Of a stretch of DNA of 64,000 nt, positions 12,250-22,031 are shown piece by piece (within the stretch, counting starts at the first letter, position 1; each line of letters opens with the position of its first letter). Origin of the DNA: Reticulascus tulasneorum (Eukaryota > Ascomycota > Sordariomycetes > Glomerellales > Reticulascaceae). Made by a program: the position numbers and the translations under genes. The stretch covers positions 2,604,001 through 2,668,000 of the forward strand of contig LSAX01000006.1 in NCBI GenBank assembly GCA_001557505.1, given 5' to 3'. Under the pieces are notes generated by a model that saw nothing but the letters and a program-made list of their open reading frames with translations, was not told the DNA's origin and made no database searches.

Positions 12250-13780
12250 ATGTCGTCAACTACAGCGACCGAGACGGTCGTGCTCGATGCAAAGTCGCGC
12301 AAGCAGGTGAGTGATCAACCAATCCCATGCACACCTACCGCGCGTCTGGCTGTATGTGTGTCTCACGCCACCAAACTCTCACACCTCACACACCTCACCT
12401 GGCCTCGCCTCATCTCACCTCACCCATATTCCGGCGCTGCGGCCGACTGCTCACCCCCCATCACCAACAAACCTCTGCCTGTTGCACCTGAACTGACACC
12501 CCTTGTAGCTGCAACCCGAGGTCAGCAAGTACCCGGATGTCAACACCATCCGCAAGGCCATCCCTCCACACTGCTTCGTCCCCTCGACATGGCTCTCGTT
12601 GGCTTACCTGCTGCGCGACTCGCTCATGTCCGCCGCCCTGGTCTACGGAGCCCTCAAGTTCATCCCCCAGATTCCTAACCCATGGATCCGCGCCGTTGCC
12701 TGGATGATCTACGGCTTCTGCCAAGGCCTCGTCGGCACCGGTCTCTGGATCCTGGCCCACGAGTGCGGCCACGGCGCCTTCTCCGTCCACCGCCATCTCA
12801 ATGACTTCATCGGCTGGGCCGTGCACTCGGTGCTCCTCGTGCCCTACTTTTCGTGGAAGTTCTCCCACGCTAGGCACCACATGTACACCGGCCACATGGA
12901 CAAGGACATGACCTGGGTCCCCCACACCGCCCGGGACTACGAGCGTGATCGCCTCAGCGGCTTCAAGCTGATCGACCCGGATCTGCTTGAAGATGCCCCT
13001 CTCTTCAATCTTCTCAAGCTCGTTGGCCAGCAGCTCTTTGGCTGGCAGATCTACCTCTTCCTAAACGGCTCCGCTGGTCGCGGCAGTCTTCAGCGACCCG
13101 AGGACAAGAAGTGGTACCGGGCTAGCCATTTTGATCCTTTCAGCGTTGCGTTCAAGCCCCAGGAGGCTGCCTACATCCTCATCTCCGACATTGGTCTGGG
13201 CCTGGTTGGCTACGGCCTGTATTGCGCCTCGCAAGTTCTCGACGCCGGCACCGTGTTTCTTCTTTACGGAGTCCCGTACTTCTGGGTTCACCACTGGCTG
13301 AGTAAGTATCAACTTCACAAACAAGGATGTCTTTACAATGCGGCTGTGCTAACCTCTTGAAAAAGTCTCAATCACGTACCTGCACCACAACCACCCAGAT
13401 GTGAAGCACTACGACGCGGAGGGCTGGACTTACGTCAAGGGCGCCTTGGCCACAATAGATCGTGACTTTGGCTTCATCGGCAAGCACCTTTTCCACGGCA
13501 TTATCGAGACCCACGTCATTCACCACCTATTCTCGTAAGACCCAAAATCATCAACCCCAAATTCTTGCTACCCCGTTATTAACTATTTTCCAGGCGCATA
13601 CCTTTCTACTACCAGGACGAGGCGACGGAGGCCGTGAAGCCCCTGCTCGGAGACTTGTACCAGCGCGACGAGCGGTCATTCTTTGGCCAGCTCTGGTCGG
13701 TGTTCAACGAATGCAAGTATGTTGAGGCGGACCCGAAAAACCCGGGTGAGATGAAATGGAATACCGCGCGCGTAAAATGA
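12250..13780 (+). CDS. FAD2: Oleate delta-12 fatty acid desaturase
   Basis: Four exons are inferred: 12250-12306, 12509-13301, 13366-13534 and 13594-13780, giving 401 residues. All three histidine boxes of membrane desaturases are present: HECGH at 103-107, HARHH at 139-143 and HVIHH at 333-337. These bind the di-iron centre. The block IRKAIPPHCFVPSTWLSLAYLLRD is the usual opening of fungal delta-12 desaturases, and the hydrophobic stretches around residues 50-130 and 190-280 fit an ER four-helix topology. The enzyme converts oleate to linoleate in phospholipids. The first exon encodes only 19 residues, and intron 1 is long (202 bases) and C-rich. Length and boxes are normal, so it should be active. 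Omega-3 or bifunctional delta-12/delta-15 activity cannot be excluded by eye. Confidence 0.9.
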
Positions 13781-14393
13781 AGACGGCGTTTGAAGACGGG
13801 CACGGACGATAGAAATACCCCAGTTACATAGACTATGGCGCTAGACTATAGATTGGAGCGGTAGACACGGAGTTGTTAGACTAGAGATCCATGCATAGAC
13901 AGACGATTTAGCAGGGGGCCTGGCCCACATGCTGACAATTTGTTACTAGACGCGCAGCGTCTAACGTAAATAAGTTTATTTGGTTCATCTCAATCCGGGT
14001 CTCGTTCGTGATGCCTCCATCGGGATGGTTCTCATTGCTTGTTGCTCTCTCCGGAATGTAAGGCTCTGCTCGAGTACTAGGAATTCCGCCTGTCTTTCTT
14101 GCCGGTGTTGAGTAGGCTTTGGGCATTGTATGCATGGGTGTGTATACATGGGCCTAAGTCTATGGAACTTCGGTGCCACCTAGCCGCAGCTGGTCCAAAG
14201 CGAATTGATTCGCCACTGTTAATGTAAAGCTTTCTCTAGTTGTCAAGTTAGTCACCTCCACTGTGAATGTTGGCGATACGTGTGACTTGCTCCACTCCTC
14301 GCCAAGGGTTGACTGGATTGTAGCGAAACTCATATCTAACACTGGTGAAAGCAGAATATTGAAACAATATCTCAAGTCTTATAAGTATAGTAA
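13781..14393. other. Convergent intergenic region
   Basis: 3' ends of the desaturase (plus) and the UstYa gene (minus) face each other across about 610 bases. A 71-residue minus-strand ORF (14160-14375) sits directly downstream of the UstYa stop. It reads like protein but resembles no family I know. It may be 3' UTR. Confidence 0.45.
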
Positions 14394-15443
14394 TCAAAGG
14401 TTGAAGTCCTCGTCTGGATTCGCCCCGTTGATATGATTCGGGTTCTCCCGCTCAGGCTCATAGTACTTGTAGTACCCATCCGGCGCCTTGAGCTGCTTCA
14501 CCCCCTTCGGCTTCTTCATGACCGCCTCAAACTTATCGAAATCCAGCGTGTTCTCCTTCCTCCAGTCCGTCAGCCTCTCGAAGTCCACGCACTGCCGGTT
14601 GATACTCATGTCTGGGAACGGATACTCCTGCGTCTCGACCCAGTGCATGGTGATCAGGTTCACGTTCCCGCTGCACTGCAGCGCCTGCATGAGGATGTCG
14701 ACGCAGTGGTTGACGTGGATCTCGTACATGCCCTTCTTCTTCTTCATGTGCGACTCCGAGGCGTTGTAATAGTCCGGGTAGGCCATCTCGCGCAGCGCGT
14801 TGAGGCAGTGGAGCTGGTGGTAGACGTCGAAGATGGCGACGTAGGTGTCGTCGCCGAGGCCCCAGTCGCTGTCCTCGAGCTTGGATGCCGTGGACGGGTC
14901 TTTGCCCATGGCGCGGATCTGGTCGCCGGTGACGGGGAGGAAGCGCGTGAGCTCCCATTCATGCCAGAGGGCGTCGGCGTCGGGGTTGGGCGGCTGGCGC
15001 GCGATGGAGGGCTGGTAGCGGTCTGGGAAGAGCGTGCCGTTGATGCGCTTTGTGTGCGAGTTCAAGTCGACGAGGTCATGGACTGGGCCTGGGTTTTGTC
15101 AGAGGTTGTAGGATAGGTATTGGGTTGAGGTAATAGTGGTTTTTCTGGTGGAAAGCAGCTATGGTGACTGTGACTCACTGTAACTGGATGCTTGTCTGAG
15201 TTTTGGGTTCCGTAGCATGTGAGTGTTGTAAAACCAAGTGCCAAATAGGATGGCCGATAATATGAAGATGACGATGTTGGCGACAGTCAATACTATCAAC
15301 GGGCCCATGCCTTTTGTCCTCTGAGTTCTCAGAGTCTTCTCTTCCAAGAATGTCGTCCTCTCATCCTCCCCGGAATCTGAAGCTGAGGCGCTGTCCCGAA
15401 ACATCTCGAGAGGTTTGTATCCGCCTTTCAGAAACGAAGGCAT
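14394..15443 (-). CDS. UstYa-family (DUF3328) oxidase, probable RiPP-modifying enzyme
   Basis: Two exons on the minus strand, 15443-15179 and 15088-14394, give 319 residues. The protein has a short basic/acidic N-terminus, one membrane helix (about 47-70) and a C-terminal catalytic region with two HxxHC motifs, HQLHC at 179-183 and HVNHC (followed by VD) at 213-217. Paired HxxHC motifs are the signature of UstYa proteins. Members act in dikaritin pathways (ustiloxin, asperipin, phomopsin), closing rings through tyrosine or other side chains, and some act as halogenases or oxidases in other pathways. The gene is divergent from the repeated peptide precursor 1 kb away, which is the expected partner arrangement. 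The longer open frame to 15500 begins with TTG. The ATG at 15443 was preferred over 15452 because it has A at -3. Confidence 0.85.
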
Positions 15444-16472
15444 GGTTGGCATCAGGACATCAATAATTGGTAACACATAGGGCTGCGATGTATCAAACAA
15501 ACTACATAAGCGCGCAAGGTGGGATCAAGTAGAACTATGCGTCGGGAGGGCAGGCAAAAAGGCGGCACCAGTCGCAGGGTCGAATAAAGTATTGGATCTT
15601 TTGCGACGAGAGAAATCCGGATTCTTCCTTCTACAAATGGTTAACAGGGTATCATCAAGTCGTGCATATGACCCAATTTGGCAAGTTTGCCTCATATCAT
15701 CGCCACACGCAATACGTATTGGTCTGTTCTATTCTGACCCCAGTTACGTATACTATTACGATAGCCACCATAACTCTGGAAATATGGCTGACCGATCCAA
15801 TAGGTGTGAACCACGGCAGTGGTAAATGAGTTGTCGAGATAACATGCTGATGTCAGCATGCAAAATATCCCGGATCTTTTACCACCCTGGTAGCTTCAGC
15901 CTCCCTCTCGCCAACCCACCTTCCACTTCGGCGGCCGTGGGCGCTTACGATAGGTCGGGAAACAAAGTTTTGGTACGACGGATTACTGGGCGGGCCGCAA
16001 CCATGAATCTGGAACAGGAAGGCCAGCGGAAATCCATGAACACACGACTACGACATCATTGTGCGTTTGCGCCTCCAGAGTACGAGTTCCCGGTGTTTGC
16101 CGAGCGCATAAATGCGGATCGGAGGCACAGAGTAGTGTTGAAAGGATCGGAGGAACTTTCGTGTGTGCTTTGGAAGGTTGCACGAGAGATGTGATTGAAG
16201 GGAGCAGGTCGTGATGTACGGTCGGCCGACTGGTCATTGGGCGAAGATCGGTAGTTGTACTAGCTGCACTAGGAAGCTGTGGAACATTCATTTGCGGTAG
16301 GCCTTCACTCTCAGATATGGTCAACTAGAGTTGCGGTGCCAGGCTATGCAATGCAACCAAGCTTATAACTCGCGCTCCCATCGCCGCAGTCACTCAAACC
16401 ACTTTACAACCCAAATACAACCCGAATAAACTCAAGCAAGCTCCCAAAACCCTCTTCAACTTTTTATTCAAA
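15444..16472. promoter_or_regulatory. Divergent promoter region between UstYa gene and peptide precursor
   Basis: About 1 kb with no convincing gene on either strand. The longest ORF, 15826-16194 plus (122 residues), shows no domain and is opposed by a similar antisense ORF. Both flanking genes start here and point outward, so co-regulation through this region is likely. No specific operator was recognised. Confidence 0.5.
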
Positions 16473-16922
16473 ATGCGCGGCACTTTCTTTGCTGTAGCTT
16501 TCGCGGCTGTCGCTTCTCTCGCCAACGCGGCTCCAGTTGATGTAAGTCCACAGACGCTCTAACCATGCTCGTCGACTCCCCTAACCAAGTCACAGAACGT
16601 GGCTGAGCGAGAGGCCGAGCCGGCGGAGGCGTTGTACAAGGGCGATGGGCTCTACGTCCTCCGAACGCTAGCTAAGCGGGACGCCGCCCCCGTGGCGGCA
16701 GAAGCCTTATACAAAGGAGATGGGCTCTATGTCCTCCGAACACTCGCCAAGAAGGATGCGGAGCCGGAGCCGGCGGAGGCATTGTACAAAGGTGACGGCC
16801 TTTACGTCCTCCGAACTCTTGCCAAGAAGGATGCGGAGCCGGAACCGGTGGAAGCATTGTATAAAGGTGATGGCCTGTATGTTCTTCGCACTCTGGCCAA
16901 GAAGGATGAGGGCGCCGAATAG
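16473..16922 (+). CDS. Secreted Kex2-type repeat peptide precursor (putative dikaritin RiPP precursor)
   Basis: Two exons, 16473-16541 and 16596-16922, give 131 residues. Exon 1 encodes a signal peptide (residues 1-20, ending ANA-A) and the intron falls just after it, as in known fungal RiPP precursors. Exon 2 is almost wholly four tandem units with a 25-residue period. The invariant part is ALYKGDGLYVLRTLAK plus R or K, at 35-51, 60-76, 85-101 and 110-126. The dibasic ends (KR once, KK three times) are Kex2-like processing sites. The spacers DAAPVAAE and DAEPEPAE resemble dipeptidyl-aminopeptidase trimming tails, as in yeast alpha-factor. Each unit has two tyrosines (YKGDGLY), suitable for UstYa-type ring closure. 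The pheromone hallmark WC..C is absent. The product and its modification are inferred, not known. Confidence 0.85.
16593..16919 (+). repeat. Four tandem 75-base coding repeats of the peptide precursor
   Basis: The repeat units are 75 bases long and encode an identical 16-residue segment. They differ from one another at many third codon positions, for example tacaagggcgat, tacaaaggagat, tacaaaggtgac and tataaaggtgat for Y-K-G-D. The copies are therefore old and kept identical at protein level. Confidence 0.9.
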
Positions 16923-17204
16923 GTCGATTGTCTCTGGCCTGATCAACATCCATCATTTTGAAAAGTTCCGAGTTGCCTAACAGATCAAATCGTCCTGCAT
17001 TTAAGAGTGCTATTCTATTCATTACTAGCCTTGCTGTTTTCTTTCATATTTGACTAAGTCTAAATTGTATATAAATATCATCATGGATTATCTACACTTT
17101 ATGAGCACAATCACGTTCTCCTTGCCTTTCTGCCCGCTGTTGCAACGCGCTTCTGGTATGATTTTGTAAACAGAGGCTCTTGCAAAACCAAGCCATGACA
17201 TCAC

Positions 17205-19327
17205 TCATATGACCATGAAGTAGGATCTCGTGGCCACGTCATACTCCATTACCACCTCCCCCTCCATCGCTCCCACACCAACAACAACCTGCCGCCACAG
17301 ATTGACCTCATATGACCCAGGCATTAGGCCCGGCAGCACCATTGCGCAGAGATATGCCCCTTCCCCACTATTATCCTCTTTGCTCTGATTGATCTCGTTT
17401 CCAAGGATATCTCTGACCTTAGTCGTAACTGCTCGCTCGGGGCACAGCACAACAGCCAGGTTCACATCACCCCATTTCCGATATTCCTCAGGCGGACTCC
17501 ATCTGACTATCATACCGGGCCTGATGCGCTGCTTGAATGGCACTGTATCTGCACCTGGTTCGGGATCTGCACTCCGCAACTGTTTGTCGTGCACTGGAGC
17601 AGCAACAGTTTCGCTAGCCGAAGTCGTGGGAGCCTTTCTGCGTTGAGAGTCGACATGTAGACTCCAGAACTTGATCTGGAATGATTGAGCTTGCTCAGAA
17701 GTCACACCTGGCGACTTGAGACAACGCGTTAGGAATTCTGGTGTTGGCACACGTAGTAGTTGCAGGCCGGACTCATATGGCGCCAGGATACTGGATGAGA
17801 CCGCAGGTGTTCCAGACTAAATGGTTAGCACTGAATGGATCCATTTCAGCCAACAGCGCATGTCTAGATAACTTACACTCTTCTCGATCCACTCCCGTAA
17901 TTGCGCATTTGACCACGTAGCAGGAATAGCAGCGTCATATTTCAAAGCGTCTGATGTTGGTACCACCACGCGTAGCATCTCAGCGTAGCGCAGTGTATTC
18001 TTGCTCGGCCCAACGTCCAGGAAGCTTGGATTCACGCAAGCTACAACAGCCGTCTTGCAACTTCGCTGGCCAGCCGGATCGAACACGTGCTTGAGCGTTT
18101 TCGTCAAGGCGCTTTGCCGAAATGGAATATAGGCTTTCCTAGGCTGCTTCGCCACCCCAAACGCAGCATCCAGTCCAGCACGGCCGCGAATACACTCCTT
18201 CAGGATGGATAAGCTAGTATTGATGTCGCGCGACTCTCGCATGCGCTCTGCGCTGTGGCTCTCTTTGTCACGGGCGGCCTCAGACCCGGCTAGGTCGACG
18301 AGGTACAACAGGCCATCTTCGGAATCTGGGAGAGCCTTGTTCTCAATCCGGAGCCGACAAATTGAGTGCGAGCGGGAGGACTCGTCGTTCTTCTCTGTTT
18401 GGGCTGTTGCGCGATTGCATGCAGCCAGTTCGATCTGGGAGAGAAGCCCCTCGGTGTCCAGCATATAGTGCTCGAGGGCGCCGGCAAGTTGCGTCAAGCC
18501 GAACGCATCTTCAAGGATGGAGATGCGCTTACGGTTATTGAGAAGGTCTAGTAATCAGAAGAAGTCAGCTATGATTACAACCACTGGTAGAGCTTGCTGC
18601 TACTAGTGCTCCTCTCAGCTCAGCACCAAGCCATGTCGAACGAGAAGAGACAAGCATTGACACGGTATCGAGGTTGTAGGTTCGTCGCAGAGGAAATAAA
18701 ATCTTACCAAAAGCAGTGTTCCCCGACAATTCAATAATGGAAACGTGAACCGTCCTTGTTCCCTCTTGTGCGCCGCCCATGAGCGCTTTCGCAGCAAGCT
18801 GCGTCATCTGGCTCACAGTAAAAGTCTTTCCAGAGCCTGTCTGGCCATAAGCAAACAAAGTGCTAACACCGCCTCCCCACGCCCATGGGATCAAGGGCTC
18901 CAGAAGCTCTTGGTAGACATCCTCTGTTGTGGCGTCTGGGCCAAACAGTCTGTCAAGTTTGAAGCTGAAAGACTAAGACAGAATATCAACATTAGCTAGT
19001 TTGTTCATGCAATATGAGTTTGAACCACGGAAACTGATTATGTTGGCAGAACTTCGAGATTATGCTCACATTTAGTGTTGGCAATCCCCTAACTGGTCTC
19101 TTGAGCTCATGGAGATCAACGGCACCCGGCTCGTTCTCCCGGAGAATAACACCAGGGACGTATCCTGCCGCGGCCTCCTCGGGTAAAATTGGTCGAATCC
19201 GCGCTGCAATAGCTATCTCATCACTAGTAGTTGTCTTGTTAATGTCCTTGGACTTGATTGGAGGTGGCCGGACTCTGTCGACCAGAAACTGATATCGCGC
19301 AACATTGTCTATCATGAATTGCTCCAT
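17205..19327 (-). CDS. Atypical kinesin motor protein with a C-terminal domain of unknown function
   Basis: Four exons on the minus strand, 19327-19070, 18972-18708, 18547-17877 and 17816-17205, give 601 residues. The motor has all nucleotide-binding elements: P-loop GQTGSGKT (129-136), switch I NDESSRSHS (228-236), switch II LVDLAGSE (257-264) and the late block YIPFRQSALTKTLKHVF. Motor order and the FKLDRLFG opening resemble kinesin-13 and related internal or short kinesins, which couple ATP hydrolysis to microtubule movement or depolymerisation. The N-terminus before the motor is only about 40 residues. The last 204 residues (exon 4) follow no coiled coil. They look like a globular, beta-rich domain (MIVRWSPPEEYRKWGDVNLA, MVLPGLMPGSYEVNLW) that I do not recognise. 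Confidence 0.8.
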
Positions 19328-19912
19328 GATGAATCTCAGTTGCCTGAGTATGGAGAGACCAATTGATTTGTAGTTCTGTTTTAATCGACCATCTCTTCGT
19401 TGGTCCTCAGGAATCTTTTCTGGATTTTATGGCCGTTTCATATGCGCAGTAAGTGGCTGCCTGGCTTGGTGAAGAAATGCGTTGTTGCCAGGCAACCGTG
19501 AATTGGCGAATGGGCCAAAGGGAGGATCGCAATCGAACGCCACTTAAGTTACATCTTCTTTCTAGCTCCCCAAAAAGGGCTGGTGTCAGTTTCTACAGAT
19601 GTTGTACTCCGGCTGGCCTGGCGCTGATGCAATGCTCCAAATCGATATATCGATTGAGAAACGAGGTGCGGCTGAGGTATTACTAAGCAATCCCTCCACT
19701 CCAGCCAAGCTGGCCGACGCCGAAATACACGTTCTGCGATGGCGGATTGTGAGCTGGGCGGTCGGGCAGTTGGAATCACGTGGTTTACAAAACGCAGAAC
19801 TACTTTCAGCTGTGCAGGACGAAAGAAAATCCTGTTTAAATCAAGAATCTTAAAAGCAGCCCCAAAGCTTGGCTGGCAGACTCGATTTTGGCGATGCGAG
19901 CTTTGCTCTAAC
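19328..19912. other. Divergent intergenic region
   Basis: About 585 bases between the divergently transcribed kinesin and HET genes. The HET frame stays open upstream to 19739, but that text does not resemble a HET N-terminus. A short stretch near 19655-19680 (acgaggtgcggctgaggtat) resembles one near 40275-40300 (acgaagtccggctgcgctac) and may be a repeat remnant. Confidence 0.4.
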
Positions 19913-21847
19913 ATGTCGGGTCGGCTGGCTTCCCGAATATCTCAGGCCCTCACGTTGGGTGGCGATCGAGATTCAGAGCCCCCCAGCTTTCAGTACACGC
20001 CTCTTGCACCAGAAGGATGCGAAATTCGTCTCCTAGAACTGAAACCAGGTCGCTGGGATGCCCAGATTGAATGTCGTATCAAAGTTGTGTCGCTCAACGA
20101 CTCGCCATCGTACGAGGCGCTATCTTACGTCTGGGGAGACGTGGCAGACAGCCGCTCAGTCAGGCTAGGTGGCTATGATCACAATGTGACGGCCAATCTC
20201 GAATCGGCTTTGCGTCACCTGCGTCGTCGATGGCGGTCCAGGACGCTGTGGGTTGACGCCTTGTGCATTAATCAGACAGATCTCGCAGAGAGGGCGGCAC
20301 AGGTCCAGAAGATGAATACCATTTATTCCTTAGCGTCAAAAGTGCTTGCTTGGGCCGGGGCTGCTAGCCAGGATAGCATTGAAGCGATCCAACTGATCAT
20401 GGACTTTGGTCGATGGAACGAGAGGATCGATTGGGATGATATAACAGACCCTAAAGATGATACGTTGAAGGTCAGCAGCTCTGGCCAGAGCCCGACTGAA
20501 ACGCTCTCGGCTCGGGCGGCAAGACTCGGATTCTCAATGGAGGCGCGGAATTGGACAGCGGTTTGGGACTTTCTTGAGCGGTCTTATTGGAGCCGCGTAT
20601 GGGTGATCCAGGAGCTGGCTGTCCGCAACTTTCTGGGCACGGCGAAGCCCTGTACCATCTATTGCGGCCGGAGCAAGGTGGATAAGATGCACTATGATCT
20701 GGCATGCGCCGGTCTCCTACTTATGCTGCAATCAAGTAGCATGGTGGATCCTGTGACGGGTAAGGTCGATGAACCTAGTCGGTCCTTGTTCCTTCAGGGT
20801 CGTGCACATCCGCCTGGGTTGACTATGTGTCAGACGACGTCGGCCTGCAACGGCACACGAGGAGGGGTCTCGAGCTTGAGATGGCTACTGTACGTCTCCC
20901 GTAGGTTCGAGGCCACGGACGACCGCGACAAAATATATGCATTGCTAGGCATGGCACCTGAGGCGGACCGCTTTCTCCGCCCAGACTATAGCAAGTCGAT
21001 TAGGGTGGTGCTGATGGAATACGTCAAGTATTTTGTCGAGCGAGATCGTAATCTTGATTCAATATCCTCAAATCGCCGCGAAACTTGCGCTGCGGCGCCG
21101 ACTTGGACGCCTGAAATACACAGCGGACACCATGCGGGAGACCTGTGGGGTGCGCAAGTTGTTGAAGAGTCCTTTGGCGCGTCTGGCGACAAGGAAGCAG
21201 ACGCAGAGTTTGATGACGAAACAGAGTCCATGCGTGTCAGAGGGGTTGTTATCGGGACAATCAAAACAGTCATCGGCCCTTTACGGAACGGAGAGAAGAC
21301 TGTTGGCTCTTTCAGCAATATGCAGGAGCTCTTGAAGCGCCATGGCCAGTACGAGGTCCTCGATAAGCTTGCCGGGTTTTCCCGGACGGTTCACGGGCCG
21401 GCATACGATGCATTCTGGCGGACACTCATGCTAGACCGGATTCCAAATCTCACCGGAGGAGACGGACAGACATATCCGGCGCCGCCAGAACTGGGCCGAG
21501 AAAGTCGCGTTTTCTTTAGATCGCAAGCCGTGCCACTAGACTTCCAACCTGATGCAAAAGAAGAGCGTCGGTATTTCCAGTTTACCGAGACATTCAGGCG
21601 TCTCCATTCCATAGCAATGACAAATCGTACATTCTTCAGCACTGAAGCGGGATACATGGGCCTAGGGCCGTATCTTACCCAGCCCGGAGATTTGGTGGTG
21701 GTGTTGTACGGTGCGAGGCTTTGTTTTGTTTTGCGGCCGGATGGGAGTCGGTACCAAGTTATCGGAGACGCGTATGCGCATGGGGCTATGCAGGGAGAAA
21801 TGGTCAGTCCCGGATCCGGGAAAGAAAGGGTATTTACGCTTTGTTAG
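19913..21847 (+). CDS. HET-domain (heterokaryon incompatibility) protein
   Basis: A single exon of 644 residues. The three HET blocks are present and uninterrupted: YEALSYVWGD (about 68-77), LWVDALCINQTDLAERAAQVQKM (about 112-134) with SKVLAWAG after it, and WSRVWVIQEL further on. The middle part carries RRFEATDDRDKIYALLGMA, typical of this subfamily. HET proteins act in the cytoplasm and cause cell death when incompatible hyphae fuse, or serve as innate-immunity-like sensors. The ATG at 19913 (MSGRLASRIS) was chosen rather than the upstream one at 19739 because the extra 58 residues are not family-like. Unlike the HET gene at 5.5 kb this one has no frameshift. Confidence 0.85.
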   Translation: MSGRLASRISQALTLGGDRDSEPPSFQYTPLAPEGCEIRLLELKPGRWDAQIECRIKVVSLNDSPSYEALSYVWGDVADSRSVRLGGYDHNVTANLESALRHLRRRWRSRTLWVDALCINQTDLAERAAQVQKMNTIYSLASKVLAWAGAASQDSIEAIQLIMDFGRWNERIDWDDITDPKDDTLKVSSSGQSPTETLSARAARLGFSMEARNWTAVWDFLERSYWSRVWVIQELAVRNFLGTAKPCTIYCGRSKVDKMHYDLACAGLLLMLQSSSMVDPVTGKVDEPSRSLFLQGRAHPPGLTMCQTTSACNGTRGGVSSLRWLLYVSRRFEATDDRDKIYALLGMAPEADRFLRPDYSKSIRVVLMEYVKYFVERDRNLDSISSNRRETCAAAPTWTPEIHSGHHAGDLWGAQVVEESFGASGDKEADAEFDDETESMRVRGVVIGTIKTVIGPLRNGEKTVGSFSNMQELLKRHGQYEVLDKLAGFSRTVHGPAYDAFWRTLMLDRIPNLTGGDGQTYPAPPELGRESRVFFRSQAVPLDFQPDAKEERRYFQFTETFRRLHSIAMTNRTFFSTEAGYMGLGPYLTQPGDLVVVLYGARLCFVLRPDGSRYQVIGDAYAHGAMQGEMVSPGSGKERVFTLC

Positions 21848-22031
21848 TCGTCACCAAGTGGTGTTGGAGAAGGTGCGGAAGTCTTTATGGGAGCTACGAG
21901 ATGCCACGGTCCTAGAAATGGGAGCTCGGCACGTATGTTCACAGTGACCCCGAGATAGATCCCAGCCACTAAGCAATAGAACTTAGCATATCGACTCCTT
22001 AGTTATAGCAAACTTTGTTGGTGGTCTGCCG

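Noticed and set aside
14433..15116. 227-residue plus-strand ORF
   Set aside because: Exact antisense shadow of the UstYa gene; valine/leucine/arginine-rich text typical of a reverse frame.
16473..16922. Reading the repeat precursor as a mating alpha-pheromone gene
   Set aside because: Processing sites and spacers fit, but the core has no cysteines and no W-C...C pattern found in ascomycete alpha-pheromones.
19739..19912. Upstream extension of the second HET protein
   Set aside because: In frame, but the 58 residues do not resemble HET N-termini and the region is antisense to other equally open frames; the ATG at 19913 gives a normal start.
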